Positions 1 to 6,254 are shown, counted from the stretch's first letter. The stretch is DNA of 10,654 nucleotides from CABHOJ01 sp965649545 (GCA_965649545.1 CBFGLF010000060.1:1-10654), one strand, 5' to 3'. The notes: generated by a model not told the origin, from the letters alone. Program-made: numbers and translations.

Positions 1-131
1 ATGGCTGCCGTCGATTCGACCTCCGCACGGATATCGTCATGCGCGTTATGGATGGTCATGAGGGTGCCGCCGAGCAGCATCAGCGCCATCAAGGCGGTGA
101 TCATCAGGTTAAGCAGTAGTTTGAGGCTCAT
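1..131 (-). CDS. N-terminus of a membrane sensor protein, probably a histidine kinase (partial)
   Basis: Only the first 43 codons are in the window; the gene continues past the left edge. The translation begins MSLKLLLNLM and has one long hydrophobic segment (about residues 4-27), then a hydrophilic stretch with HNAHDDIRAEVES. A membrane anchor at the extreme N-terminus followed by an 'HNA..D.R.EVES' segment resembles what I recall of proteobacterial sensor kinases with a LapD/MoxY-type periplasmic N-terminal domain. The kinase assignment is inference, because no catalytic domain is visible; a GGDEF or chemoreceptor protein with the same anchor is possible. The ATG at 131-129 has no clear Shine-Dalgarno sequence. 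It overlaps the stop of an out-of-frame seven-codon ORF (151-128), which could allow coupling but is probably chance. The upstream neighbour is a periplasmic PepSY protein, a plausible partner. Confidence 0.55.
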   Translation of the reverse strand, partial: MSLKLLLNLMITALMALMLLGGTLMTIHNAHDDIRAEVESTAA

Positions 132-192
132 TGCAAAAAGACCAGACGCATGGGGTGAGAATATTGGGAACGGATTGTAGGGATTTGCGCGG

Positions 193-219
193 AATCGGGA
201 ATCAGTAAAATTCCCGATT
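193..219. repeat. 10-bp inverted repeat, 7-nt loop (possible operator)
   Basis: The arms 193-202 (AATCGGGAAT) and 210-219 (ATTCCCGATT) are perfect reverse complements around a 7-nt centre. Neither strand shows a following T-run that would make it a convincing intrinsic terminator. It lies 62 nt or more upstream of the sensor ATG and about 13 nt upstream of a TACAAT hexamer. That is a reasonable place for a regulator-binding site, but this role is inference. Confidence 0.45.
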
Positions 220-239
220 TGAGGGTTTTATGTAGCAAT

Positions 240-279
240 AGGCTACTGACAGCCACCAGTTGGTGGCTGTCAGTAGCCT
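240..279. terminator. Near-perfect 40-nt palindrome, probable terminator-like hairpin
   Basis: Arms of 19 nt (240-258 and 261-279) are fully complementary around a 2-nt centre; as RNA this gives about 18 bp closed by a tetraloop. It starts 35 nt downstream of the PepSY stop codon, so it probably ends or processes the transcript of that gene and protects its 3' end. No long T-run follows on the minus strand (the next bases are ATTGCTACATAAAA), so it is not a textbook Rho-independent terminator. It could also be an attenuating hairpin between the PepSY and sensor genes, or a dispersed palindromic repeat. Confidence 0.5.
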
Positions 280-314
280 GCATGTTGCCTGCCTAGTGAA
301 CTTAACCTACTAGA

Positions 315-839
315 TCACTCCTTGCCGATCTGGTAGATCTCACTGTTGGCTTCGACGATCTTGCCGCTGGTGGCATCGACTTCGACCTTCATCTCCTTGC
401 CATCCTTGGTCTTGATATCGAACTCGTAGCTGGCGGCGCCATCGGGTTCGATCTCATACTCGACTTCGATGATCTCGCCCGGATAGGCTTCCAGTGCGGT
501 TTTGCGCGCGTCGGCCTCGCTCACTTTCGCTTTGGCCTTGAACTGCGCATCCTCGGCACTGGCCACCTCTTCCTCGATTTCCACGATCTTGCCGGTCAGG
601 GCATTGCATTCGACGTCCCAGGCCTTGCCGTCGGCGGATTCGATGTCGAATTCGTACATCGGCACCTGTTTCTCCATCTTGAGTTCGGACTTGACGATCA
701 TGCCGGGCTTGACCTTGAGCGCCGCCTGCACGCACTTCTCGATGCTGACTTTGGTCTTGGGGAACGCGTGGTGATCGGCGTGCGCCGGATAGGTGACAGC
801 CATGATGGCCAGTGCGAGACTTGCGTGGGTGAATTTCAT
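315..839 (-). CDS. Secreted protein with two tandem PepSY domains
   Basis: The 174-aa product has a signal peptide (about residues 1-21, ending AHA before DHH), so it should act in the periplasm. Two homologous repeats follow, about residues 28-92 and 103-166. Each has the PepSY pattern: a helix with an alanine-rich core, then 'YEFDI...DGK..(D/K)VE(C/V)(N/D)A.(T/S)GKIVE' ending in a strand. The protein is very rich in Glu and Lys. Repeat 1 carries the only two cysteines of the mature protein (C36, C78), which could form a disulfide; repeat 2 has none. PepSY domains are known from M4 peptidase propeptides and from periplasmic proteins beside two-component systems or cytochromes; the ligand here is unknown. 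The ATG is preceded by a strong AAGGAG five nt upstream. It is 75 nt downstream of the GGDEF-EAL gene and may have its own promoter. The downstream neighbour is a membrane sensor. Confidence 0.85.
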   Translation of the reverse strand: MKFTHASLALAIMAVTYPAHADHHAFPKTKVSIEKCVQAALKVKPGMIVKSELKMEKQVPMYEFDIESADGKAWDVECNALTGKIVEIEEEVASAEDAQFKAKAKVSEADARKTALEAYPGEIIEVEYEIEPDGAASYEFDIKTKDGKEMKVEVDATSGKIVEANSEIYQIGKE

Positions 840-914
840 ACGGACTCCTTGCGAACGTTTGGGTTGGGATACCCATTCCTAGCAAGGGTGATGCCAGCAA
901 TGCTTATTGAAGGA

Positions 915-2792
915 TCAGAGTGTCTTGCCGGAGCGTAGCAGGTCAGTCATCTGTTGCTGATCCAGCGACTGGCTGAACAGGAAGCCCTGCCCGACATCGC
1001 ATCGCTGGTCGCAAAGGAATTCGGTCTGGGCCAGGGTCTCGATGCCTTCCGCCACCACCTCGAGCTTTAGGCTGTGCGCCATCTGGATGGTGGCGACGGT
1101 GATCGCCACATCATCCGAATCCTGGGGGATATCGCGGATGAAGCTACGGTCGATCTTCAGGCGCTCGACCGGGAAGCGCTTGAGATACGCCATGGAAGAA
1201 TAGCCGGTGCCGAAATCGTCGATGGCGAGATGCATCCCCATTGCACGTAATTCTTTCAGGCGGGCCACCGTGGTCTCGGCATTGTCCATCAGCACGCTCT
1301 CCGTGATCTCCAGTTCCAGCATATCGGGATCCATCTCGGTCTCGTGCAGGATGGTGGTGATGGATTCGACCAGGGTATCTTCGCGGAACTGACGACCGGA
1401 CAGGTTGACGCTCACGCGGATCGGCCTGAAACGCTGCTCCTGCCAGGATTTCGCCTGCTGGCATGCGGTGCGCAGCACCCAGTTGCCGATGCTGCCGATG
1501 AGGCCGGTCTCTTCCGCGATCGGGATGAAGTCGTTGGGGTACAGCAGCCCGCGGGTAGGATGCCGCCAGCGGATCAGGGCTTCTGCACCTACCAGCTTGC
1601 GGCTGATGAGATCGACCTGCGGCTGGTAATGCAGCTCGAACTGCTGCTGCTCCATCGCGATGCGCAGTTCGCTTTCCAGGTTGAGGCGCGTCGAACTCTT
1701 GTGATGCATCTCTTCGGAGAACATCTGGAAATTGTTCTTGCCGCGGCTCTTGGCATGGTACATGGCGGCATCGGCGTCGCGCAGCAGGTGCGCCACATCG
1801 TTACCGTCGTCCGGGAAGATACTGGCGCCGATGCTGACGCCGATATAGAAATTGCGCTCGTCGACCACCAGCGGTTCAGCGAGGGCATGGATGAATTTCT
1901 GCGCGATGACCTCGACACGCTCGACGTCCTCGGCATGGCTGAGGATCATGGCGAACTCGTCACCGCCGACGCGGTAGATGACATCCTCATGCCGCACCAC
2001 CGACATCAGCCGTTGCGCGACCACGCGCAACAGGCTGTCGCCGACATGATGACCAAGGGTGTCGTTGATGAGCTTGAAGTCATCCAGATCGAGCACCAGC
2101 AGCGCCAGCCGGCTTTGCGTCGCTTTGGCCTCGTCCAGCAGCGACTGGAAACGCTGGTTGAAGGCGTAGCGGTTGGGCAGGTGCGTCACCGTATCGTAAT
2201 TCACCAGGTAACCGACGCGTTCCTCGGCATGGACCACCGCACGCTGCAGGCGCCCGAGCAGGATGGCGGCGGCGAACAGTGTCATGAGCATGACCATGCT
2301 GGTGGTCGCGATATACCAGGCGAGCTGGCGATAGAGTTTGGTGAGGTTGGCACGCACGTACAGCATGCCGATGCGGTTGCCGGCATAGACCACCGGCTGC
2401 CAGAAGTCGATATGCCTCAATCCTGCCTTGTGCTTGGGGTCGTCGGCGGTCAGTGGGGTCTGGAACTCCGGCTGGACTTGCACCCGGGTGTATTCGGCGA
2501 ATCGGGCGTCACTGGCGTCGTAAAGGGCGGCCGCGTCGATATCCGACGAGGCGGACAGGCTGGACAATATCTCGTCCGCGGCGGCGTTATCCTTGAACAT
2601 CATTGCGCCGACGCTGTTGCCCGCCACGATGCGCATCTGCACTTCCACGCCGGCAGCGAGGCTGCTGCGCAAGGAAGCGTACTCCACCAGGATCAGGCAG
2701 ACGCTGGCCATCAGCAGCGCGAAGCCGAGCGCCAGGATATGCAGCTTGCTGAGCGCTGGCGCAGCCGCCTGAGGCGAGTTGCTGGCGGTCAT
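915..2792 (-). CDS. Inner-membrane GGDEF-EAL cyclic-di-GMP enzyme with periplasmic sensor region
   Basis: The 625-aa protein should make and/or degrade cyclic-di-GMP. Two membrane helices (about 17-37 and 159-180) bracket a periplasmic region of about 120 residues, which resembles the CHASE8-type domain of YfiN. Only about 15-20 residues separate the second helix from the GGDEF domain, so no full HAMP domain fits. The GGDEF domain (about 196-360) has an intact GGDEF at 276-280, metal/substrate residues D235, N243 and D252, and an RxxD inhibitory site (R267, D270) five residues before GGDEF. The EAL domain (about 370-620) has E404 of EAL, N463, E495, D525-D526, K546, E582 and Q602, matching the spacing of active phosphodiesterases. 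Both activities are therefore predicted possible. The ATG lies 6 nt after the stop of the YfiR-family gene with only a weak ribosome site, which suggests translational coupling. The YfiR-like neighbour probably controls it from the periplasm. Confidence 0.93.
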   Translation of the reverse strand: MTASNSPQAAAPALSKLHILALGFALLMASVCLILVEYASLRSSLAAGVEVQMRIVAGNSVGAMMFKDNAAADEILSSLSASSDIDAAALYDASDARFAEYTRVQVQPEFQTPLTADDPKHKAGLRHIDFWQPVVYAGNRIGMLYVRANLTKLYRQLAWYIATTSMVMLMTLFAAAILLGRLQRAVVHAEERVGYLVNYDTVTHLPNRYAFNQRFQSLLDEAKATQSRLALLVLDLDDFKLINDTLGHHVGDSLLRVVAQRLMSVVRHEDVIYRVGGDEFAMILSHAEDVERVEVIAQKFIHALAEPLVVDERNFYIGVSIGASIFPDDGNDVAHLLRDADAAMYHAKSRGKNNFQMFSEEMHHKSSTRLNLESELRIAMEQQQFELHYQPQVDLISRKLVGAEALIRWRHPTRGLLYPNDFIPIAEETGLIGSIGNWVLRTACQQAKSWQEQRFRPIRVSVNLSGRQFREDTLVESITTILHETEMDPDMLELEITESVLMDNAETTVARLKELRAMGMHLAIDDFGTGYSSMAYLKRFPVERLKIDRSFIRDIPQDSDDVAITVATIQMAHSLKLEVVAEGIETLAQTEFLCDQRCDVGQGFLFSQSLDQQQMTDLLRSGKTL

Positions 2793-2798
2793 CGGAAC

Positions 2799-3326
2799 TT
2801 AGTAGACGCGCCGTGCAAGGCGCAACAGCTTGGAACTCATGACGAGTCTGGCCTGTTTCACAGCCATCATGTCGATATCAAATACCAGACGTTTATTATC
2901 GATGCTCATATTGACGATGGTTCTTTCAGTAGAAGCTGGGTTCAAATCGCTGACAGTCAACACGCTGGCGTCCTGCAACTGTTCCCGTATTCTAGCCAAA
3001 TTTTCCGGTTCGTTGGCACTGATGTATAGCAGATGGCAATCGCGCACCTGATCGAGGCTGATCTCACGCTTGAGCACCAGCCGTTTCTCGCGGATCTTCC
3101 TGCCTTGCAATTGTTCCAGCACCGGCCCGAACGGGTCCTGGCCGATGGTGCACACGGTGATGTAAGGACTGCTATCCGCGGCGTTCTCGTTTTGCCACTG
3201 TGTGAAGAGGACGAAGTTATAGAGAAAGGCCGTCTTCAGTTCGTACTCCTGGATCGGGGCTGCGGTCACGGTTGGTGAACCCCAGAGCAACACGGCGACC
3301 AGCAATGATTTGATGCAGCCTCGCAT
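2799..3326 (-). CDS. YfiR-family (DUF4154) periplasmic protein
   Basis: The 175-aa protein has a signal peptide (about residues 1-23, cleavage near TAA/P) and a mature domain matching the YfiR family. The family marks seen are YELKTAFLYNFVLFTQW near the mature N-terminus, VCTIGQDPFG (58-67), DCHLLYIS (96-103), VLTVSD (122-127), and the C-terminal pattern 'FDID..AVK.A.L.MSSKLLRLA' (149-171). In Pseudomonas aeruginosa YfiR is the periplasmic repressor of the cyclic-di-GMP synthase YfiN and is disulfide-stabilised. Here C59 and C97 could form one such disulfide, but the second family pair is absent and the usual glycine-rich segment before the last strands reads NPASTERTIVNM. It starts 3 nt after the receptor stop and ends 6 nt before the GGDEF-EAL start, so it is inferred to gate that enzyme, possibly relaying the receptor's state. 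Confidence 0.88.
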   Translation of the reverse strand: MRGCIKSLLVAVLLWGSPTVTAAPIQEYELKTAFLYNFVLFTQWQNENAADSSPYITVCTIGQDPFGPVLEQLQGRKIREKRLVLKREISLDQVRDCHLLYISANEPENLARIREQLQDASVLTVSDLNPASTERTIVNMSIDNKRLVFDIDMMAVKQARLVMSSKLLRLARRVY

Positions 3327-3329
3327 GCG

Positions 3330-5333
3330 CTAGAACCTGTAATCCAGCTTGATGCGGAACATGCGGCCATCCTGACGCAAGGCATCCTGCAGGTTCACCA
3401 GGTCCGACGGCGCGGCATAGCGCTTGTCGAACAGGTTGTAGAGCCCCACCGACAAGTCGAGGCCGGGCAACAGGTCGCGATGGCTCACGGTGAGATTGGC
3501 GAGCGTGGCGCTGCCCGTCTCGTTCGCCATGGTACGGCGTGTACCGATATGCTGGACTTCGGCACCCGCCAGCCATTCGCCGTGGATACGGCCGGATAGC
3601 CCGAGCTTGGCCAGCAATCGCGGCGAGTTGACCAGCCAGTCGTCGGTCTCGGTCTCGCGTGCGTCCTGATAAGTGACGCTGGACTTGAGGCGTATGCCGT
3701 TCAACCACAGCCCCTCGAGCCCGATCTCTGCGCCGTTGGTGCGCACGCGGCCGAGGTTACGGAACACCCAGAGGTTATCGACCGGATCAAGCTCCTGGCC
3801 GATGGTGTCCTTGATGCGGTAATGGAACACGCCGGCCTTGGCGCGCCACTGGCTGTTCAGCGCGGTGTCCCAGGTCGCTTCGTAACTCTGCATGATCTCG
3901 GGTTGCAGGTCGGGGTTGCCTTTCTGGGCGGCGCCCATGGTCGTGCTGCCGTAGAACTGCTCGTAGGCGTTCGGGGCGCGGAACGCACGGCCGTAGATCA
4001 GCTTGAAGGTATCGCTGGCAGTGGCCTGGTGGATCAGCGCTAGCCTTGGGTTCACCGTACCGCCGAAGCTGTCGTAGTGGTCGTAACGCAAGCCCGCGTT
4101 GAGCAACCATTTCTGATGCAGGCGGATCTCGTCCTGCAAGTAGATGCCGAACTTGTCCGCGTCACGACGCTCGCGCAGCAGGATCTGGGCAGGCGCCACG
4201 TCGAAGTTGACCATATCGAGCCGTGCGTCGCGGATGTACTCGATGCCGGTGACGATCTTGTGGCCTTCAAAAGCAGTGCTGGTCAGGCGCCCTTCGATGA
4301 TGTTACGCACCCCGTGCGTGCGGTCGATGTTCATCAGTGTCGACGGGTAATGCCCTTCATAATCGAAACGCCCGTGGTTGGCGTGCAGGCGCATCTGCAA
4401 GGTGTCCGAGAGTGCGTGCTCAAAGGTCGCGCTGGCGAAGGTATGCGTATCGCGGGTCTCGTAACGCGGGTCGTTGAAGTTGGTGCCGAACGGCGCGGTC
4501 GGGTTGTTCTTGTCGCGGCGCATGCGGCCAACTTCCAGCGTCAACCCCTCGAACGAGAACTTGCCGAACACCTTGCTGAAGTCCTCGCCATCCATATCGC
4601 GCGCCTTGCCCGGGAACTCGGGGTAACGCCAATCCCGGCCTGCCGTATCCGACGCGGTCGCCGACAGGATGAGTTCGGCCCCGTTATCGAACTCGCCGCC
4701 ATAGCGCACGCTGCCCTTGTAGCCGCGATAGCGGCTCAGCTCCGCCGTGGTAGCGACGCCTTTCATGTCGCGCGCTTTCTTGGTGACGACGTTGATCACC
4801 CCGAGGAAGGCGTTATCGCCATAGATCGAAGCGCCCGGCCCAGGCGAGAATTCGACCCGCTCGACCAGGTCGAGGTCCACCAGGAAATCGTTGCCGATGT
4901 AGGCCTGGTTGTAGATGTTGTCGTTGGTGCGCATGCCGTCGACCATCAGCAACACGCGGGAGTTGTAATCGCCGGGACGCGAGAAGCCGCGGACGCCGAC
5001 ATACTCCCAGCTGCGGTCGTTGCTGATATAGAGGCCGGGCATGCTGGCCAGCACATCGGCTAGCGTGCGATAGCCGTAGGTGCGGATATCCTGCGAAGTG
5101 ACGATGACGGACGAGGATGGCGCATGCTTGAGCGGCTGCGCATAGGTGGACGCGCTGACGACTTCGAGTCCCAGCAGATTGTCCAGAGGCATTTCAAGTA
5201 ATTCGGATGTCTTGGTGCTTTCAGCGCGCGCGACCGCGCTGCAGATCAAGCTCAGGAACGAAAGGAATGCGACAAGCCCCACGGTACCAGCAGACAGTAC
5301 AGAACGTCTGATGATGACTTCTCCCCCAACCAC
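3330..5333 (-). CDS. TonB-dependent outer-membrane receptor
   Basis: The 667-aa protein has a signal peptide ending AVARA (about residue 37). A short segment with EVVSAST (57-63) looks like a TonB box. The plug domain (about 68-185) shows the motifs VIVTSQDIR, LADVLASMPGLYI, VLLMVDGMR, and 'VERVEFSPGPGASIYG..AFLGVINVVTKK'. A beta-barrel (about 190-667) follows with alternating strands, FRAPNAYEQFYG, NPDLQPEI, 'G.YNLFDKRYAAP' and a terminal aromatic YRF, the usual barrel-assembly signal. The substrate cannot be read from the sequence. It heads an operon with the YfiR and GGDEF-EAL genes, so it may sense as well as transport. The start is doubtful: the GTG at 5333 follows an in-frame TAA directly and lacks an upstream ribosome site. 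A strong GGGGGAGAAG lies inside the ORF, just before two ATC codons (5315-5310). A later GTG at 5282 would still leave a signal peptide. Confidence 0.92.
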   Translation of the reverse strand: MVGGEVIIRRSVLSAGTVGLVAFLSFLSLICSAVARAESTKTSELLEMPLDNLLGLEVVSASTYAQPLKHAPSSSVIVTSQDIRTYGYRTLADVLASMPGLYISNDRSWEYVGVRGFSRPGDYNSRVLLMVDGMRTNDNIYNQAYIGNDFLVDLDLVERVEFSPGPGASIYGDNAFLGVINVVTKKARDMKGVATTAELSRYRGYKGSVRYGGEFDNGAELILSATASDTAGRDWRYPEFPGKARDMDGEDFSKVFGKFSFEGLTLEVGRMRRDKNNPTAPFGTNFNDPRYETRDTHTFASATFEHALSDTLQMRLHANHGRFDYEGHYPSTLMNIDRTHGVRNIIEGRLTSTAFEGHKIVTGIEYIRDARLDMVNFDVAPAQILLRERRDADKFGIYLQDEIRLHQKWLLNAGLRYDHYDSFGGTVNPRLALIHQATASDTFKLIYGRAFRAPNAYEQFYGSTTMGAAQKGNPDLQPEIMQSYEATWDTALNSQWRAKAGVFHYRIKDTIGQELDPVDNLWVFRNLGRVRTNGAEIGLEGLWLNGIRLKSSVTYQDARETETDDWLVNSPRLLAKLGLSGRIHGEWLAGAEVQHIGTRRTMANETGSATLANLTVSHRDLLPGLDLSVGLYNLFDKRYAAPSDLVNLQDALRQDGRMFRIKLDYRF

Positions 5334-5366
5334 TTATATTTATTATGAATTTCTTGTTGTAGGGGC

Positions 5367-5394
5367 ACTATAGCACAGGAAAACAGCGCTGCAA
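5367..5394 (-). promoter_or_regulatory. Putative sigma70 promoter of the receptor-YfiR-GGDEF/EAL operon
   Basis: On the minus strand a TATAGT hexamer (5372-5367, five of six consensus bases) is preceded at 16 nt by TTGCAG (5394-5389, first three consensus bases). Initiation would fall near 5360, leaving a leader of about 27 nt to the GTG. The -35 overlaps the arm of the hairpin at 5391-5413, which may serve the end of the thyA transcript. This is prediction from sequence only. Confidence 0.45.
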
Positions 5395-5427
5395 CGGCTT
5401 AGAAAAGCCGTGCATCACTTTTTTTCG
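5391..5427. terminator. Hairpin between thyA and the receptor gene
   Basis: Arms 5391-5400 and 5405-5413 pair (seven contiguous base pairs ACGGCTT/AAGCCGT, plus two more across a one-nt bulge) around an AGAA loop. On the plus strand the stem is followed, after about six bases, by seven T (5419-5425). On the minus strand, the direction of thyA, the stem is preceded by the matching A-run and followed only by a short T-run (TTTT after 11 nt). It may end the thyA transcript weakly or in both directions. The best intrinsic-terminator geometry faces the plus strand, where no gene is seen. Confidence 0.4.
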
Positions 5428-5449
5428 CACCACAATTACAGGGGCGTCT

Positions 5450-6244
5450 TTAGACGGCGACTGGGGCCTTGATCGGTGGGTGCGGGTCGTAATTCTCGAG
5501 CGTGAAATCCTCGAATCTGAAGCCGAAGATATCCTTCACATCGGGGTTGATGCGCATGGTCGGCAGCGCACGCGGAGTGCGCGAAAGCTGTTCGTTCACC
5601 TGATCCAGATGGTTGAGGTAGATATGGGCATCCCCCAGGGTGTGCACGAAATCCCCCAGCTTGAGGCCGCACACCTGCGCCACCATCATGGTCAACAGCG
5701 CATAAGAAGCGATGTTGAAGGGCACACCGAGGAAGATATCGGCGCTGCGCTGGTAGAGCTGGCAGGAGAGCTTGCCGTCCGCCACATAGAACTGGAAGAA
5801 GGCATGGCATGGCGGCAGCTTCATCTTGTCGACATCCGCCACGTTCCAGGCGGAGACGATGAGGCGGCGCGAATCCGGGTTCTTCTTGATGCTCTCGACC
5901 ACCTGCGTGATCTGGTCGATGTGGCTGCCGTCCGGCTTCGGCCAGTTGCGCCACTGGTAACCGTAGACCGGGCCCAGGTTGCCGTTCTCATCCGCCCACT
6001 CGTCCCAGATGGTCACGCCGTGTTCCTTGAGATAGGCGATGTTGGTGCTGCCCTGCAGGAACCACAGCAATTCGTGGATGATGGATTTGAGATGGACCTT
6101 CTTGGTGGTCAGCAGCGGGAAGCCTTCGGCCAGATCGAAACGCATCTGGTAACCGAAGACCGAATAGGTGCCAGTCCCTGTTCGGTCTTCCTTCTTGTGG
6201 CCGTGTTCGAGTACGTGGCGCAACAAGTCGTGGTAGACCTTCAT
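5450..6244 (-). CDS. thyA: Thymidylate synthase
   Basis: ThyA methylates dUMP to dTMP with 5,10-methylenetetrahydrofolate in the cytoplasm, giving dihydrofolate. The 264-aa length equals that of the Escherichia coli enzyme. Recognisable sites are R21 in 'DRTGTGT', W80 in VTIWDEW, the double arginine R126-R127 in PDSRRLIVSAWN, the catalytic C146 in LPPCHAFFQFYV, 'QRSAD.FLG.PFNIASYA' with R166, D169 and N177, H207 and Y209 in GDAHIYLNH, and a C-terminal PVAV close to the usual PVAI. The ATG is preceded by AGGAG seven nt upstream, which overlaps the thrC stop codon (TAGGAG); the gap to thrC is 10 nt, so it is very likely cotranscribed with thrC. No dihydrofolate reductase gene follows, although thyA and folA are often adjacent in proteobacteria. 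No anomalies are seen. Confidence 0.98.
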   Translation of the reverse strand: MKVYHDLLRHVLEHGHKKEDRTGTGTYSVFGYQMRFDLAEGFPLLTTKKVHLKSIIHELLWFLQGSTNIAYLKEHGVTIWDEWADENGNLGPVYGYQWRNWPKPDGSHIDQITQVVESIKKNPDSRRLIVSAWNVADVDKMKLPPCHAFFQFYVADGKLSCQLYQRSADIFLGVPFNIASYALLTMMVAQVCGLKLGDFVHTLGDAHIYLNHLDQVNEQLSRTPRALPTMRINPDVKDIFGFRFEDFTLENYDPHPPIKAPVAV

Positions 6245-6254
6245 GGTATGGCTC

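Larger units (their letters stand above)
132..314. other. Intergenic region with two inverted repeats
   Basis: This 183-nt gap separates the PepSY gene from the downstream sensor gene, both on the minus strand. It holds a near-perfect 40-nt palindrome (240-279) and a 10-bp inverted repeat (193-219), each listed separately. Between them lies TTGCTACATAA (minus strand, 238-228), which recurs upstream of the aminotransferase gene. A TACAAT hexamer (minus strand, 180-175) could be a -10 box for the sensor gene, but I see no good -35 at the correct spacing. No further gene of credible length is visible. Confidence 0.6.

Noticed and set aside
128..151. Seven-codon minus-strand ORF whose stop overlaps the sensor gene's ATG
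   Set aside because: The overlap could couple translation, but there is no ribosome site before it and such a short ORF is easily chance; kept only as a note.
865..875. Small inverted repeat TGGG-ATA-CCCA upstream of the PepSY gene
   Set aside because: Four-base arms are too short to separate from chance without comparative data.
1344..3029. Long open plus-strand frame opposite the GGDEF-EAL and YfiR genes
   Set aside because: Its translation is His/Gln/Arg-rich with no recognisable domain and lies antisense to two confidently identified genes; it is an effect of codon bias in GC-rich DNA.
3217..3708. Minus-strand frame of 163 codons overlapping the receptor and YfiR-family genes
   Set aside because: It is an alternative frame of two real genes; Arg/Pro-rich product without signal peptide or domain.
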